From positions 455,160-519,159 of the forward strand of contig NZ_JARXWN010000001.1 of NCBI RefSeq assembly GCF_029892965.1: a stretch of DNA of 64,000 bases, read 5' to 3'. The notes under the pieces were generated by a model. It saw nothing but the letters and a program-made list of their open reading frames with translations. It made no database searches and had not been told where the DNA came from. This stretch comes from Dysgonomonas sp. PF1-14. Its GTDB lineage: Bacteria > Bacteroidota > Bacteroidia > Bacteroidales > Dysgonomonadaceae. Made by a program: the position numbers and the translations under genes. Shown here piece after piece: positions 28,361 through 37,932 of this stretch (the stretch's first letter is position 1; every line of letters starts with the position of its first letter).

Positions 28361-29827
28361 ATGATTCAGAAGAAAACGAAAATTGTAGCTACAATTTCAG
28401 ACATGCGTTGTGATGTTGATTTCCTGCGTTCGTTGTATAACGAAGGAATCAATGTTGTTAGAATGAACTCAGCCCATATGACAGAAGAGGGCTTTGTGAA
28501 GGTGATGACCAATGTACGTGCCGTATCTCCAAGTATTGGCATCATGATGGATACCAAAGGTCCGGAAATACGTACTACCGCTACTGCCTCAGGCGAAAAA
28601 ATCGCAGTTAAAACAGGCGACAAACTGAAAGTGATAGGCGATATTAATGTACTGTCTACACCGGAGCAGATTTCTACTTCTTATCCTAGTATTGTAGCAG
28701 ACGTGCCTGTAGGTAGCTTGCTTCTGATCGATGATGGTGAAACCGGATTGAAAGTTGTGGACAAAACAGCTGAATATCTTGTTTGCGAAGTTCAGAACGA
28801 TGGTACTATCGGTAGCCGCAAGAGCGTAAACATACCGGGAGTAAGTGTAAACCTTCCGTCTATCACAGCTAAAGACAAGAGAAGTATCGAAATCGCAATT
28901 GCAAATAAAGCAGATTTTATTGCTCACTCTTTCGTAAGAAACAGACAAGACGTTCTTGATGTACAGAAAATTCTGGATGAGCACAACAGCCCGATCAAAA
29001 TTATCGCTAAGATTGAGAATCAGGAAGGTGTGGACAACATCGACGAAATATACGAAACAGCTTACGGTGTAATGGTAGCTCGTGGAGACCTCGGTATCGA
29101 AGTACCACAGGAAAAAATTCCTGCTATCCAACGTCTGCTTATCCGTAAATCTATCGAATTCAAGAAACCGGTTATCGTAGCAACACAGATGTTGCATACA
29201 ATGATCGAAAATCCTCGCCCTACACGTGCAGAAGTAACCGATATTGCCAATGCAGTATATTATGGAACAGATGCAGTGATGTTGAGCGGTGAAACAGCTT
29301 ACGGTAAATATCCGGTAGAGGCAGTGCGTGCAATGGCTCAGATATGTGCCACAACAGAACAGTCTAAACTGGACGAAAAAGTAATTCCTGTACCATTCAA
29401 AGATGCAGAATACGATACTACTTCTTTCCTTGCAAAACAAGCAGTTAAAGCTGCAACACAGCTGGGGCTCGGTGCTATTATCACAGACAGCTACACAGGT
29501 CGTACAGCACGTACAATCGCTGCTTTCCGCAGTAAATGTCCTGTATATGCAATTTGTTGTAACCACGAAGTTTCACGCCAGTTGTCAGTATGCTACGGAG
29601 TAGAAGCAAAATTCCAGGAATCTACAGGATTTACAACACACAAGCATAAAGAGTATTTCCTGAAAGCCCTTAACTCATTACTGGAGCGCGGACTTATCAA
29701 GAAAGAAGATCAGGTAGCTTATTTGAGCGGTTCGTTCGGTGAAGGAAAAGGAACATCGTTCCTTGAGATCAACGGCGTAGGACGTGTTGTAGATGCTTCT
29801 GATGCTTTCGAAGTACCGGTGGATTAA
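28361..29827 (+). CDS. pyk: Pyruvate kinase
   Basis: This 488-residue glycolytic enzyme converts phosphoenolpyruvate and ADP to pyruvate and ATP. The A-domain begins KTKIVATISD, followed by the N-R-NSAHM substrate segment, the DTKGPEIRT motif, IAKIENQEGVDNIDEI with the catalytic Lys and MVARGDLGIEVP. Length and domain order are normal, with a C-terminal domain from about residue 360. A strong terminator follows. Confidence 0.96.
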   Translation: MIQKKTKIVATISDMRCDVDFLRSLYNEGINVVRMNSAHMTEEGFVKVMTNVRAVSPSIGIMMDTKGPEIRTTATASGEKIAVKTGDKLKVIGDINVLSTPEQISTSYPSIVADVPVGSLLLIDDGETGLKVVDKTAEYLVCEVQNDGTIGSRKSVNIPGVSVNLPSITAKDKRSIEIAIANKADFIAHSFVRNRQDVLDVQKILDEHNSPIKIIAKIENQEGVDNIDEIYETAYGVMVARGDLGIEVPQEKIPAIQRLLIRKSIEFKKPVIVATQMLHTMIENPRPTRAEVTDIANAVYYGTDAVMLSGETAYGKYPVEAVRAMAQICATTEQSKLDEKVIPVPFKDAEYDTTSFLAKQAVKAATQLGLGAIITDSYTGRTARTIAAFRSKCPVYAICCNHEVSRQLSVCYGVEAKFQESTGFTTHKHKEYFLKALNSLLERGLIKKEDQVAYLSGSFGEGKGTSFLEINGVGRVVDASDAFEVPVD

Positions 29828-29855
29828 TACAAGGGGAATAATCTAAATAATAAAG

Positions 29856-29895
29856 AGAGGCTGTCAATTTAATATTGAGCAGCCTCTTGTTTTTT
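29856..29895 (+). terminator. Rho-independent terminator after pyk
   Basis: A perfect eight-pair stem AGAGGCTG/CAGCCTCT is followed by TGTTTTTT, about 30 bp after the pyk stop. A -7 box TATCTTTG (29911-29918) for the next gene lies just behind it. Confidence 0.8.
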
Positions 29896-29949
29896 ATCTG
29901 CAAAAAAGATTATCTTTGAACGAAACTAAACACAAAATAAGGCATCATT

Positions 29950-30558
29950 ATGTTAGAATTTGTTCAGCAATTTTCCGAATGGAAATACGTTTTGAGCGCT
30001 TTTATCGGCATAGGGTTATCGGCTGCTACAGGCTTTCGCGTATTCCTACCAATGTTTGCTGTCAGCCTTGCTTCATATATGGGTTGGATTGATGTGATAC
30101 ACAACGATTTGTTTTCGTGGATGGCCGAATTGCCAACCCTTATCACGACAGGGATAGCCACTGTTGTAGAAATTCTGGCATATTATATTCCCTATGTAGA
30201 CAATTTGCTTGATACATTGTCTGTCCCTTTGGCCACTATTGCAGGTTCTATTCTTTTTGCCAGCCAGTTCTCCGACATAGGGTCCTTCCCTCAATGGGCT
30301 TTAGCCCTGATAGCGGGCGGAGGTACGGCGGCAGCTGTAAGTTCGGCTTTTGCAGGAACACGCATTGCATCTACGGGCACTACGGGAGGGATTGCCAACC
30401 CTGTAGTAACTACGGCTGAAACCACAGGCGCAGTAGTAATGACGGGCGTCACTCTAATAGCTCCTGTTATTGCTTTCTTACTTGTTATTGTATTATTATA
30501 CCTAGTCTTCAGAGTCGGGCGTAAAATCTGGAGAAAAACACGTTCTAACGGCACATAG
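29950..30558 (+). CDS. DUF4126 family membrane protein
   Basis: This 202-residue protein is almost entirely hydrophobic and fits the DUF4126 pattern: GIGLSAATGFRVFLPMF near residues 20-36, a Gly/Ala-rich central segment AGGGTAAAVSSAFAGTR and a C-terminal membrane segment. Its role is unknown. It has its own promoter. The following 110 bp contain a 12-pair imperfect hairpin. Confidence 0.75.
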   Translation: MLEFVQQFSEWKYVLSAFIGIGLSAATGFRVFLPMFAVSLASYMGWIDVIHNDLFSWMAELPTLITTGIATVVEILAYYIPYVDNLLDTLSVPLATIAGSILFASQFSDIGSFPQWALALIAGGGTAAAVSSAFAGTRIASTGTTGGIANPVVTTAETTGAVVMTGVTLIAPVIAFLLVIVLLYLVFRVGRKIWRKTRSNGT

Positions 30559-30570
30559 CTTTTGTACTAC

Positions 30571-30604
30571 GCTTTTGAAATAAAAGAGGAACTATTTCGA
30601 AAGC
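30571..30604. repeat. Long hairpin after the DUF4126 gene
   Basis: GCTTTTGAAATA pairs with TATTTCGAAAGC (one G-T pair) around a ten-base loop, 12 bp after the DUF4126 stop. There is no T tract. It may stabilise the 3' end of the transcript or form part of an AT-rich terminator. Confidence 0.45.
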
Positions 30605-30671
30605 AAAGCCTCAGGAAATTACCCTCGGCTGGTAAGTATAATTTGTTAAAATAAATTTGAGATAGAATACA

Positions 30672-31316
30672 ATGTCATTAGATAAAGATCAGTCAATAGA
30701 AAACTATATTCTTTCCCATATAGACGAAGAGGGTGAGCTATTGAAGCAGCTGAACAGAGATGCACATGTGAATTTACTGAAACCCCGCATGCTTTCAGGA
30801 CATTTGCAGGGGCAGATACTACGCATATTTTGCCGGATGATGCAGCCGGAGTATATCCTCGAAATAGGGACTTACACAGCTTATGCTACCCTTTGTCTTG
30901 CCGAAGGTGCTGCCGGCAATGCAGAGATACACACCATAGAGGTAAACGACGAGTTGGAAGACTTTATAATGAAATATCTTCACCGCACGAAGCTGAAAGA
31001 TAAAATCCATCTGCATATAGGTGACGCTATGGAGATAATTCCGACAATAGACCGCATCTTCGATCTGGTATTTATAGATGCTAATAAGCGGCATTATATA
31101 GAATATTACAACCTGATATTCGATAAAGTGCGTTCCGGCGGGCTGATTATTGCAGATAATACCCTATGGGATGGGCACGTATTAGAAACCCCCAAGCCAT
31201 CTGACAAGCAGACTATCGGCATACAGCAGTTCAACGATATGGTAGCAAAAGACCATAGAGTAGAAAAGGTGATATTACCTGTACGGGACGGGCTGACGCT
31301 GATATGGAAAAAATAA
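30672..31316 (+). CDS. Class I SAM-dependent O-methyltransferase (catechol-OMT type)
   Basis: This 214-residue soluble protein belongs to the bacterial O-methyltransferase 3 family. It shows the SAM-binding motif ILEIGTYTAYATLCLAEG, the acidic ribose-binding TIEVNDE, the DLVFIDANKRHYIEYY metal/catalytic segment and the ADNTLWDGHV motif. The natural substrate is unknown. It stands alone with no informative neighbours. Confidence 0.85.
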   Translation: MSLDKDQSIENYILSHIDEEGELLKQLNRDAHVNLLKPRMLSGHLQGQILRIFCRMMQPEYILEIGTYTAYATLCLAEGAAGNAEIHTIEVNDELEDFIMKYLHRTKLKDKIHLHIGDAMEIIPTIDRIFDLVFIDANKRHYIEYYNLIFDKVRSGGLIIADNTLWDGHVLETPKPSDKQTIGIQQFNDMVAKDHRVEKVILPVRDGLTLIWKK

Positions 31317-31405
31317 TAATGCCAATCAGTATTTGAGATTGTATTGAATAATCGAACGTGCTATTGGATATTTATTATATTTAAGCCATCTAAGAAAATC
31401 GGACG

Positions 31406-31957
31406 ATGGAAAAAGAAAAAGAATTTGATGAACTGATACAGGATAGTTGCGCTTCAAATGTGCTCCAAATGGTGATGGCACTTATCGTTATGTCCGGACT
31501 GGCTATATTCTTTATCTATTGGGGGATCACGATAGGAGAGGAACCTGTGCTTTTCCTTATAGCTATCGGAATAATCATCGGATTGATTTTTCTTTTCAAA
31601 CAACGAAAAGGAGACTTTAATGAAGGCAATTTCTGGCTCGGTATCATCAAGGAGAACCCCGATAATATTGTTTGGATAGACCCTATCGTTACCAAAGAAA
31701 AAGTAGCTTATATAATAACCGTAAACGAATCGTTGCGATTCCATATTCACACGAAAGATGGACTCAAAACATTTATAAAATGCAATTCGGCTGAGCAAAA
31801 GGCTGTCTTTTGGGAAGGCATTAAGACTTATCTGCCCCATGTCCATATCGGCTATTCATCCGAAATCAACGATATATATAATCAGAACCCGCAACAGTTT
31901 ATTGAAATACTGAAAGAGAAAGAATTGTACACCCCCGTCAGCTATTTTGGAATCTGA
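31406..31957 (+). CDS. Hypothetical membrane protein with two N-terminal membrane segments
   Basis: This 183-residue protein has two hydrophobic segments (about 19-41 and 46-62) and a soluble beta-rich C-terminal part of about 115 residues. The layout resembles YcxB/PH-like membrane proteins, but I cannot match a family with confidence. It is on the same strand as the methyltransferase and convergent with the AraC regulator gene, whose stop codon is 22 bp away. Confidence 0.6.
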   Translation: MEKEKEFDELIQDSCASNVLQMVMALIVMSGLAIFFIYWGITIGEEPVLFLIAIGIIIGLIFLFKQRKGDFNEGNFWLGIIKENPDNIVWIDPIVTKEKVAYIITVNESLRFHIHTKDGLKTFIKCNSAEQKAVFWEGIKTYLPHVHIGYSSEINDIYNQNPQQFIEILKEKELYTPVSYFGI

Positions 31958-31978
31958 TATTTTAATAATAGAAAACAC

Positions 31979-32875
31979 TCAATCCCCCGCCGCATCATAA
32001 TATCTCTTTCGGTATTCTTTCGGCGTTATTTCCATTTCCTTCACAAAAGCCTTTGTAAAGTGAAACTGATCGTAAAAATTCAGCCTGAATGCTATCTCCT
32101 TGATCTTTAGTTCCGAAAATTGCAGATATGAGCACGCACGTTGTATCTTTAGTTGATTGTAGTAAGCCATCGGCGAATAAGACGTGCGCTGCACAAATAG
32201 CGTATTCAGGTGCGAGCCCGAATAACTTACCGCATCGGCTATGTCATGCAATGTGATCTTGTTTTCCAGATTCTCTTTCATATATACAATGCTACTCTGT
32301 ATCACATCTGCTTTCCTGATACTTTGTATCTCACGATATTGTGAAAGGTATTTGAGTGAAGCCAGAAAGTACATCAGGCAAAAAGTGATATATTCCAGAT
32401 TTTCGGGATTATAACCCATTTCCAGATTCTGATAAATTTCTTCAAACAGGCGGAAACGATCCTGATGACGCGCATTGTCGGCATCGCCTATGTCAATATG
32501 CTTTTTTATGATAGAATCGAACATCTGTATATTCTCCCCTTTGAAGTGCAGCCAGTATATACTCCAAGGATTATGCAGTTCCGAGCCGTATTTGTGATAC
32601 TCGCCTGGCGGAAGTATAAAGAACTGATTTTCTTTCAGTACGTACCTCTCATCGTCATATTCCACCCATCCTTTACCCTTTTCGCAATAGATGAAAATAT
32701 ACTGATCCGTACCGTTTGCCCTTTCCCTGTAATGGAATTTTGCATTCGGATAATAGCCTATATGTGTCACATGTATTTGTCGTGTAACCTCATTGTTTGC
32801 CTGATAAGACCGTATATTGTAAGGAGTGATAATGGCCTTTTCTCCTTTGAAGCCATCGGCGATAATTGTATCCAT
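31979..32875 (-). CDS. AraC-family transcriptional regulator of the pentose locus
   Basis: I place the start at the ATG at 32875 (MDTIIADGFKG, 298 residues); the longer frame needs a TTG start at 32914. The N-terminal half is a cupin-like sugar-binding domain with the RANGTDQYIFIYCEKGKG and LPPGEYHKYG segments. The C-terminal third holds two HTH motifs (ITLHDIADAVSYSGSHLNTLF and IKEIAFRLNFYDQFHFTKAF) typical of AraC/XylS. It is divergent from the sugar transporter gene, so it probably activates the locus when it binds a pentose or oligosaccharide. Confidence 0.85.
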   Translation of the reverse strand: MDTIIADGFKGEKAIITPYNIRSYQANNEVTRQIHVTHIGYYPNAKFHYRERANGTDQYIFIYCEKGKGWVEYDDERYVLKENQFFILPPGEYHKYGSELHNPWSIYWLHFKGENIQMFDSIIKKHIDIGDADNARHQDRFRLFEEIYQNLEMGYNPENLEYITFCLMYFLASLKYLSQYREIQSIRKADVIQSSIVYMKENLENKITLHDIADAVSYSGSHLNTLFVQRTSYSPMAYYNQLKIQRACSYLQFSELKIKEIAFRLNFYDQFHFTKAFVKEMEITPKEYRKRYYDAAGD

Positions 32876-32921
32876 AATGTTAATGTCTAGAATAAAATGC
32901 GGGGAAACTTGCAAAATAGTT

Positions 32922-32961
32922 ATTTTTTACATATTTTGCAAAAGAATATACATTTTTTACA
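32922..32961. promoter_or_regulatory. Candidate AraC-regulator binding sites (direct repeat, 30-bp period)
   Basis: ATTTTTTACA occurs at 32922-32931 and again at 32952-32961, exactly 30 bp apart, in the intergenic region between the regulator and the transporter. Two same-orientation half-sites three helical turns apart suit an AraC dimer. Between them is the palindrome ATTTTGCAAAAGAAT. The rest of the 296-bp intergenic region is AT-rich without a gene. Confidence 0.45.
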
Positions 32962-33171
32962 CACAAATTCTATTCTACTTTTGCTTATATAAATTATTGC
33001 CCGATTTATAAACGATACTATAGACTTTTATACATAGAATTAAAAGAATGCCAAAACTGTAGAAACACGATTTTAAGACCTTTTACATCAGTACTTTTTA
33101 TTATACCAAGAGCATAGGCTGTCCTGTGTTTTGGAAGACAAACATATATTAACCTTATTATACCTGTCATC

Positions 33172-34554
33172 ATGAAAAAATACAATATCTCCTATCTGGT
33201 ATTCATCGCATTCATATCCGCACTCGGTGGTTATTTGTTTGGTTACGACTGGGTTGTGGTAGGAGGCGCGAAGCCCTTTTATGAAATATTCTTCAATATT
33301 ACCGATGCTCCTTCCATGCAGGGATGGGTGATGAGCAGTGCCATACTCGGCTGCCTTATCGGTGTTACCATATCGGGTAGTCTCGCCGATAAGTACGGGC
33401 GCAAGCCGCTGATGCTTATAGCATCCGTCATCTTCATTGCTGCAGCCTTAGGCACAGGATGGGTCGATAGTATATCATGGTTTATTGTATATCGCCTGCT
33501 TGGCGGAATTGGTATCGGCATCGCCTCCAATGTAGCACCTATGTACATCGCCGAAATATCACCCCCTGACATCAGAGGACGGTTTGTGTCTATCAATCAG
33601 TTAACCATAGTGCTTGGAATATTGAGTGCACAGATTGTCAACTGGCTGATTGCCGATCCCGTAACTCCCGGAGAAAATATATTGACCTCATGGAATGGTC
33701 AAATGGGTTGGCGATGGATGTTCTGGGCAGGAGCAGTTCCGGCGACATTGTATCTGCTATTTATATTCTTCATACCCGAAAGTCCGCGCTGGTCGGCTAC
33801 ACACCGACTTTACGACAAAGCCGAAAATGTCTTTGCCCGGATTGGCGGACAGTCGTTTGCCCGCACTCAGATCAGCGATCTGAAAAAAGCATTGCTTTCG
33901 GACACCGATACATCTAAAGTGAATTACAGGCTGTTGTTTAAAGGGAAAATGCCCAAAATACTCCTTATCGGTATCGTTATAGCCGTTTTCCAGCAATGGT
34001 GCGGTATAAACGTAATCTTCAACTATGCACAGGAAGTTTTTTCATCCGCAGGCTATAGCGTTTCCGATATATTGATGAACATCGTAATAACAGGAGTTAC
34101 CAATGTTATATTCACTTTCGTTGGCATGTATCTGGTCGACCGTATAGGAAGGCGCGCATTACTGCTATTCGGTGCTATCGGACTGTGTATGATCTATGCT
34201 GTATTAGGGGCCTGTTATTATTTTCAGATCTCAGGATTTGCGGTACTCATGCTGGTCGTCATGGCCATCGCTTGTTATGCAATGACACTGGCCCCTATTA
34301 CATGGGTGGTGATTTCCGAAATATTCCCCAACAAGATCAGGGGAATGGCAATGGCAGTTTCCACTTTTGCCCTGTGGACGGCCTGTTTCATACTCACGTT
34401 TACATTCCCGATCTTGAATAGTTCGCTTGGAGCGTACGGCACATTCTGGCTCTACGGACTGATCTGTCTTTTAGGATTCGTCTTTACGAAAAAATACCTG
34501 CCTGAGACAAAAGGGAAATCGTTGGAGCAGATCGAAGATGAATTATCGAAATAG
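33172..34554 (+). CDS. MFS sugar porter (xylose/arabinose:H+ symporter type)
   Basis: This 460-residue inner-membrane protein has 12 membrane segments and all sugar-porter signatures: GGYLFGYD near residue 20, GSLADKYGRKP between TM2 and TM3, the RLLGGIGIGIAS segment, PESPRW near 202, VDRIGRR in the second half and the C-terminal PETKGKS. It resembles XylE. With SusC/SusD and pentosidases nearby it probably imports the released pentose from the periplasm. It is divergent from the AraC-type gene and about 27 bp before the DUF5107 gene, so they are likely co-transcribed. Confidence 0.9.
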   Translation: MKKYNISYLVFIAFISALGGYLFGYDWVVVGGAKPFYEIFFNITDAPSMQGWVMSSAILGCLIGVTISGSLADKYGRKPLMLIASVIFIAAALGTGWVDSISWFIVYRLLGGIGIGIASNVAPMYIAEISPPDIRGRFVSINQLTIVLGILSAQIVNWLIADPVTPGENILTSWNGQMGWRWMFWAGAVPATLYLLFIFFIPESPRWSATHRLYDKAENVFARIGGQSFARTQISDLKKALLSDTDTSKVNYRLLFKGKMPKILLIGIVIAVFQQWCGINVIFNYAQEVFSSAGYSVSDILMNIVITGVTNVIFTFVGMYLVDRIGRRALLLFGAIGLCMIYAVLGACYYFQISGFAVLMLVVMAIACYAMTLAPITWVVISEIFPNKIRGMAMAVSTFALWTACFILTFTFPILNSSLGAYGTFWLYGLICLLGFVFTKKYLPETKGKSLEQIEDELSK

Positions 34555-34581
34555 ACCATCAATAATAATTATTTACATATA

Positions 34582-37500
34582 ATGGAACGAATAACACACT
34601 ATCTGATTCAACCCAAAGTCGTTGAAAAAGGAATTGTAAAAGCTTGGGAAGAAGAAGTGCTACTCCCTACCTACGAAGCGGGTAAAGAAGAGAAAAACCC
34701 GATCTTTCTCGAAAAGAGAGTATATCAGGGAAGCTCAGGCACTGTGTACCCTTATCCGGTGATAGAAAAGATATACGATGAGAAGAAAGACAAGGCGTAC
34801 AAAGCCCTATTCATCGAAAACGAATATCTGAAAATAATGATATTGCCCGAACTCGGCGGACGTGTACACATGGCATACGATAAGGTAAAGAAACGCCATT
34901 TCGTTTACTACAATCAGGTAATAAAGCCGGCGTTGGTGGGGCTGACAGGTCCTTGGATATCGGGAGGCATCGAGTTCAACTGGCCTCAGCACCATCGCCC
35001 GAGCACTTTTTTGCCTACCGACTACTGCATCGAAGAGCACGCCGATGGCAGTGTCACTGTATGGTGCAACGAAGTGGAACGTATGTTCCGCACAAAAGGG
35101 ATGCAAGGCTTCACACTTTATCCCGACAAGGCTTATCTGGAGATCAATGTGAAAGTGTACAATCGCACCTCTTTCCCACAGACATTCCTGTGGTGGGCTA
35201 ATCCGGCAGTGGTAGTAGGCGACGATTATTATTCGGTCTTTCCGCCCGATGTGTACGCTGTATTCGATCATGGGAAGCGCGATGTTTCCAAGTTCCCGAT
35301 AGCAACAGGCACATATTACAAGCACGATTATTCGGCAGGAGTAGACATATCCCGCTACAAGAATATTCCTGTACCTACCTCATATATGGCTATCCTGTCC
35401 AAATACGATTTCATCGGCGGATACGAAGAAGATGCACAGGCGGGCTTGCTGCATGTGGGAGACCGTCACGTCTCGCCCGGAAAGAAACAATGGACATGGG
35501 GCTGCGGCGACTTTGGCAAGGCATGGGACAGAAACCTTACCGATGAAGACGGCCCTTATATAGAACTAATGACAGGAGTGTATACCGACAACCAGCCCGA
35601 CTTCTCATGGCTACAGCCAAATGAAGAAAAATCGTGGATACAATATTTCATGCCATATAGTGAGGTCGGCTATGTGAAGAATGCAAATAAAGATGCTGTA
35701 GTAAATGTAAGTGTAGAAAATGGTGCTATTGTTGTTGTCGTATACACCACCTCACTGTTCACTGCGCTGAATGTTCACCTAAAAGATATAGACGGAAATG
35801 TATATCTTGATGACATTGCCGAAATATCACCTGATAAGCCTTACAGGAAAAGCATCCGCATTGACAAAGAAATAAATCCGGAACTCCTCGTTTTCAAACT
35901 GTCAGATAACAAAGGCGAGCAGATACTCAGCTATCAGCCCGACAAAAATGAACTGAAACCAATACCCGAACCTGCAAAAGCGGCACTGAAACCGGAAGAG
36001 ATTATTTCCAATGAGCAATTATATCTTACAGGGCTCCATCTTGAGCAATATCGCCATGCAACTTATCACCCGATGGATTATTACCGCGAAGCTGTGAAAC
36101 GCGATCTGGGTGATGTCCGCAGTAATAATGCTATCGGGCTATGGCTGATGCGCAAAGGAAAGTTTGAAGAAGCCGAAGCATATTTCAATACTGCTATTGC
36201 AACTTTGACCGAGCGAAATCCCAATCCGTATAATTCCGAACCGTATTACAACCTGGGTTGCAGCCTGAGAATGCAGCATAAGTATGATGAGGCCTACGAT
36301 GCCTTTTACAAGGCGAGTTGGAGTTTCGCATGGAAAAATGCAGGTTACTTTGCCTTAGCTCAGATAGATGCAATGAACGAAAAGTGGGAGGAAGCATTGG
36401 AGAAGGCTAATGTCAGTCTGATACACAACAGTCACAACCACAAGGCGCGCCATCTGAAAGCAGCCGTATTGAGGCAAATGGGCAGGGATAAGCAGGCACA
36501 GGACTTCATAGGCGAATCCTTGAGTATCGACAAATTCAATATGGGATGCCAGTACGAAAAATACCTGCTCACCAACAAAGCCAACGACCTGAATGTATTT
36601 AAGGCACTGATGCGTGGTTCGGTCTGGTCTTACCTCGAATATGCTATCGACTATGCGTCCTTTGGTTTCACAGACGAAGCTATCAGCTTGTTGTCACATA
36701 TCACAGGCGAATCGGAACAGGTGTATCCGATGGTATATTACACGCTGGGCTACTTTCATTCGCTGAAGGGAGATGATGCAGCAGCCATCCGAATGTACCG
36801 TAAAGCCTCTGTAATGAATCCAGAACGCTGTTTCCCTAATAAGATAGAAGACGTGCTTATTCTTCAGGATGCGATGCGGCTGAATCCGTCCGATCCTTAC
36901 GCACCGTTTTATCTGGGTAATTTCTGGTATGCTTCGCAGCAGTATGGCGATGCCATTGTATGTTGGGAAAGGTCGAAGGACATAAAAAACGATTTTCCTA
37001 CTGTGTACCGCAATCTGGCACTGGCTTATTATAACAAAAGAGGCAAGAAGAACGAAGCACGCCTGTTACTTGAGAAAGCCTTTGCGATGGATACTACCGA
37101 TGCCCGCGTATTGATGGAGCTCGACCAACTATATAAAAGAATGGGGATGCACCCCGAAGAACGATTGGAATTTTTAGAGCGATACGGCGATACGGTCAAC
37201 GAAAGAGACGACTTGTTGATAGAACGCATAACGCTTTACAATCAGCTCGGACAATATGAAAAAGCAATGACGCTGATAGATAGTCAGAAGTTCCACCCTT
37301 GGGAAGGAGGAGAAGGAAAAATAACGGGACAGTATGTCTATTGCCGCTTAGCATTAGCTAAAAGATGTATAAAAGAAGAAAGATATGATGACGCATTGAG
37401 TTTGTTGCACGAAACAGATGCCTATCCACACAATCTGGGAGAAGGAAAACTTGCCAATGCCGAAGAAAACGACATTGACTACTATAAAGGAATCGCATAC

Positions 37501-37932
37501 AGAAGAAAAGGGGAAGAAGACAAAGCTGTCCGCTGCTTCACGAAAGCGACACAAGGATCACTCGAACCGCAACAGGCCTTTTTCTACAACGATCAGCAGC
37601 CTGATAAAATATACTATCAGGGCTTGGCATGGCGCGCACTTGGCAACGAGGACAAAGCCCGTTCGTGCTTCAACAAACTGATTGCACATGGCGAAAAGCA
37701 TCTGTTTGACGACTGTACTATCGATTACTTTGCCGTATCGCTACCCGATCTAGCCATTTGGGAAGACGACCTTAATACCCGGAATAAGATACATTGCTAC
37801 TATGTAATGGGCTTGGGGCATCTGGGAACAGGAAACCATACTGAGGCTCTGAAATGTTTGCAAAATGTACGGATTATGGACGTCAACCATCAGGGAGTAC
37901 AAATCAATATGACCGAATACAATTATATATAA
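34582..37932 (+). CDS. DUF5107 and TPR-repeat protein
   Basis: This 1116-residue protein has no signal peptide, so it is likely cytosolic. Residues 50-350 fit DUF5107, a fold related to sugar mutarotases, with motifs LGGRVHMAYDK, WISGGIEFNWPQHHRPSTF and a Trp/His-rich core. From about residue 500 to the end it consists of TPR-type helical repeats (for example EPYYNLGCSLRMQHKYDEAYDAFYKASW). Proteins of this type accompany pentose and plant-glycan loci in Bacteroidetes; their activity is not established. It follows the sugar porter closely. Confidence 0.85.
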   Translation: MERITHYLIQPKVVEKGIVKAWEEEVLLPTYEAGKEEKNPIFLEKRVYQGSSGTVYPYPVIEKIYDEKKDKAYKALFIENEYLKIMILPELGGRVHMAYDKVKKRHFVYYNQVIKPALVGLTGPWISGGIEFNWPQHHRPSTFLPTDYCIEEHADGSVTVWCNEVERMFRTKGMQGFTLYPDKAYLEINVKVYNRTSFPQTFLWWANPAVVVGDDYYSVFPPDVYAVFDHGKRDVSKFPIATGTYYKHDYSAGVDISRYKNIPVPTSYMAILSKYDFIGGYEEDAQAGLLHVGDRHVSPGKKQWTWGCGDFGKAWDRNLTDEDGPYIELMTGVYTDNQPDFSWLQPNEEKSWIQYFMPYSEVGYVKNANKDAVVNVSVENGAIVVVVYTTSLFTALNVHLKDIDGNVYLDDIAEISPDKPYRKSIRIDKEINPELLVFKLSDNKGEQILSYQPDKNELKPIPEPAKAALKPEEIISNEQLYLTGLHLEQYRHATYHPMDYYREAVKRDLGDVRSNNAIGLWLMRKGKFEEAEAYFNTAIATLTERNPNPYNSEPYYNLGCSLRMQHKYDEAYDAFYKASWSFAWKNAGYFALAQIDAMNEKWEEALEKANVSLIHNSHNHKARHLKAAVLRQMGRDKQAQDFIGESLSIDKFNMGCQYEKYLLTNKANDLNVFKALMRGSVWSYLEYAIDYASFGFTDEAISLLSHITGESEQVYPMVYYTLGYFHSLKGDDAAAIRMYRKASVMNPERCFPNKIEDVLILQDAMRLNPSDPYAPFYLGNFWYASQQYGDAIVCWERSKDIKNDFPTVYRNLALAYYNKRGKKNEARLLLEKAFAMDTTDARVLMELDQLYKRMGMHPEERLEFLERYGDTVNERDDLLIERITLYNQLGQYEKAMTLIDSQKFHPWEGGEGKITGQYVYCRLALAKRCIKEERYDDALSLLHETDAYPHNLGEGKLANAEENDIDYYKGIAYRRKGEEDKAVRCFTKATQGSLEPQQAFFYNDQQPDKIYYQGLAWRALGNEDKARSCFNKLIAHGEKHLFDDCTIDYFAVSLPDLAIWEDDLNTRNKIHCYYVMGLGHLGTGNHTEALKCLQNVRIMDVNHQGVQINMTEYNYI

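Noticed and set aside
32876..32914. Longer AraC-regulator start at 32914
   Set aside because: It needs a TTG start and adds 13 residues outside the usual domain boundary; the ATG at 32875 fits better.
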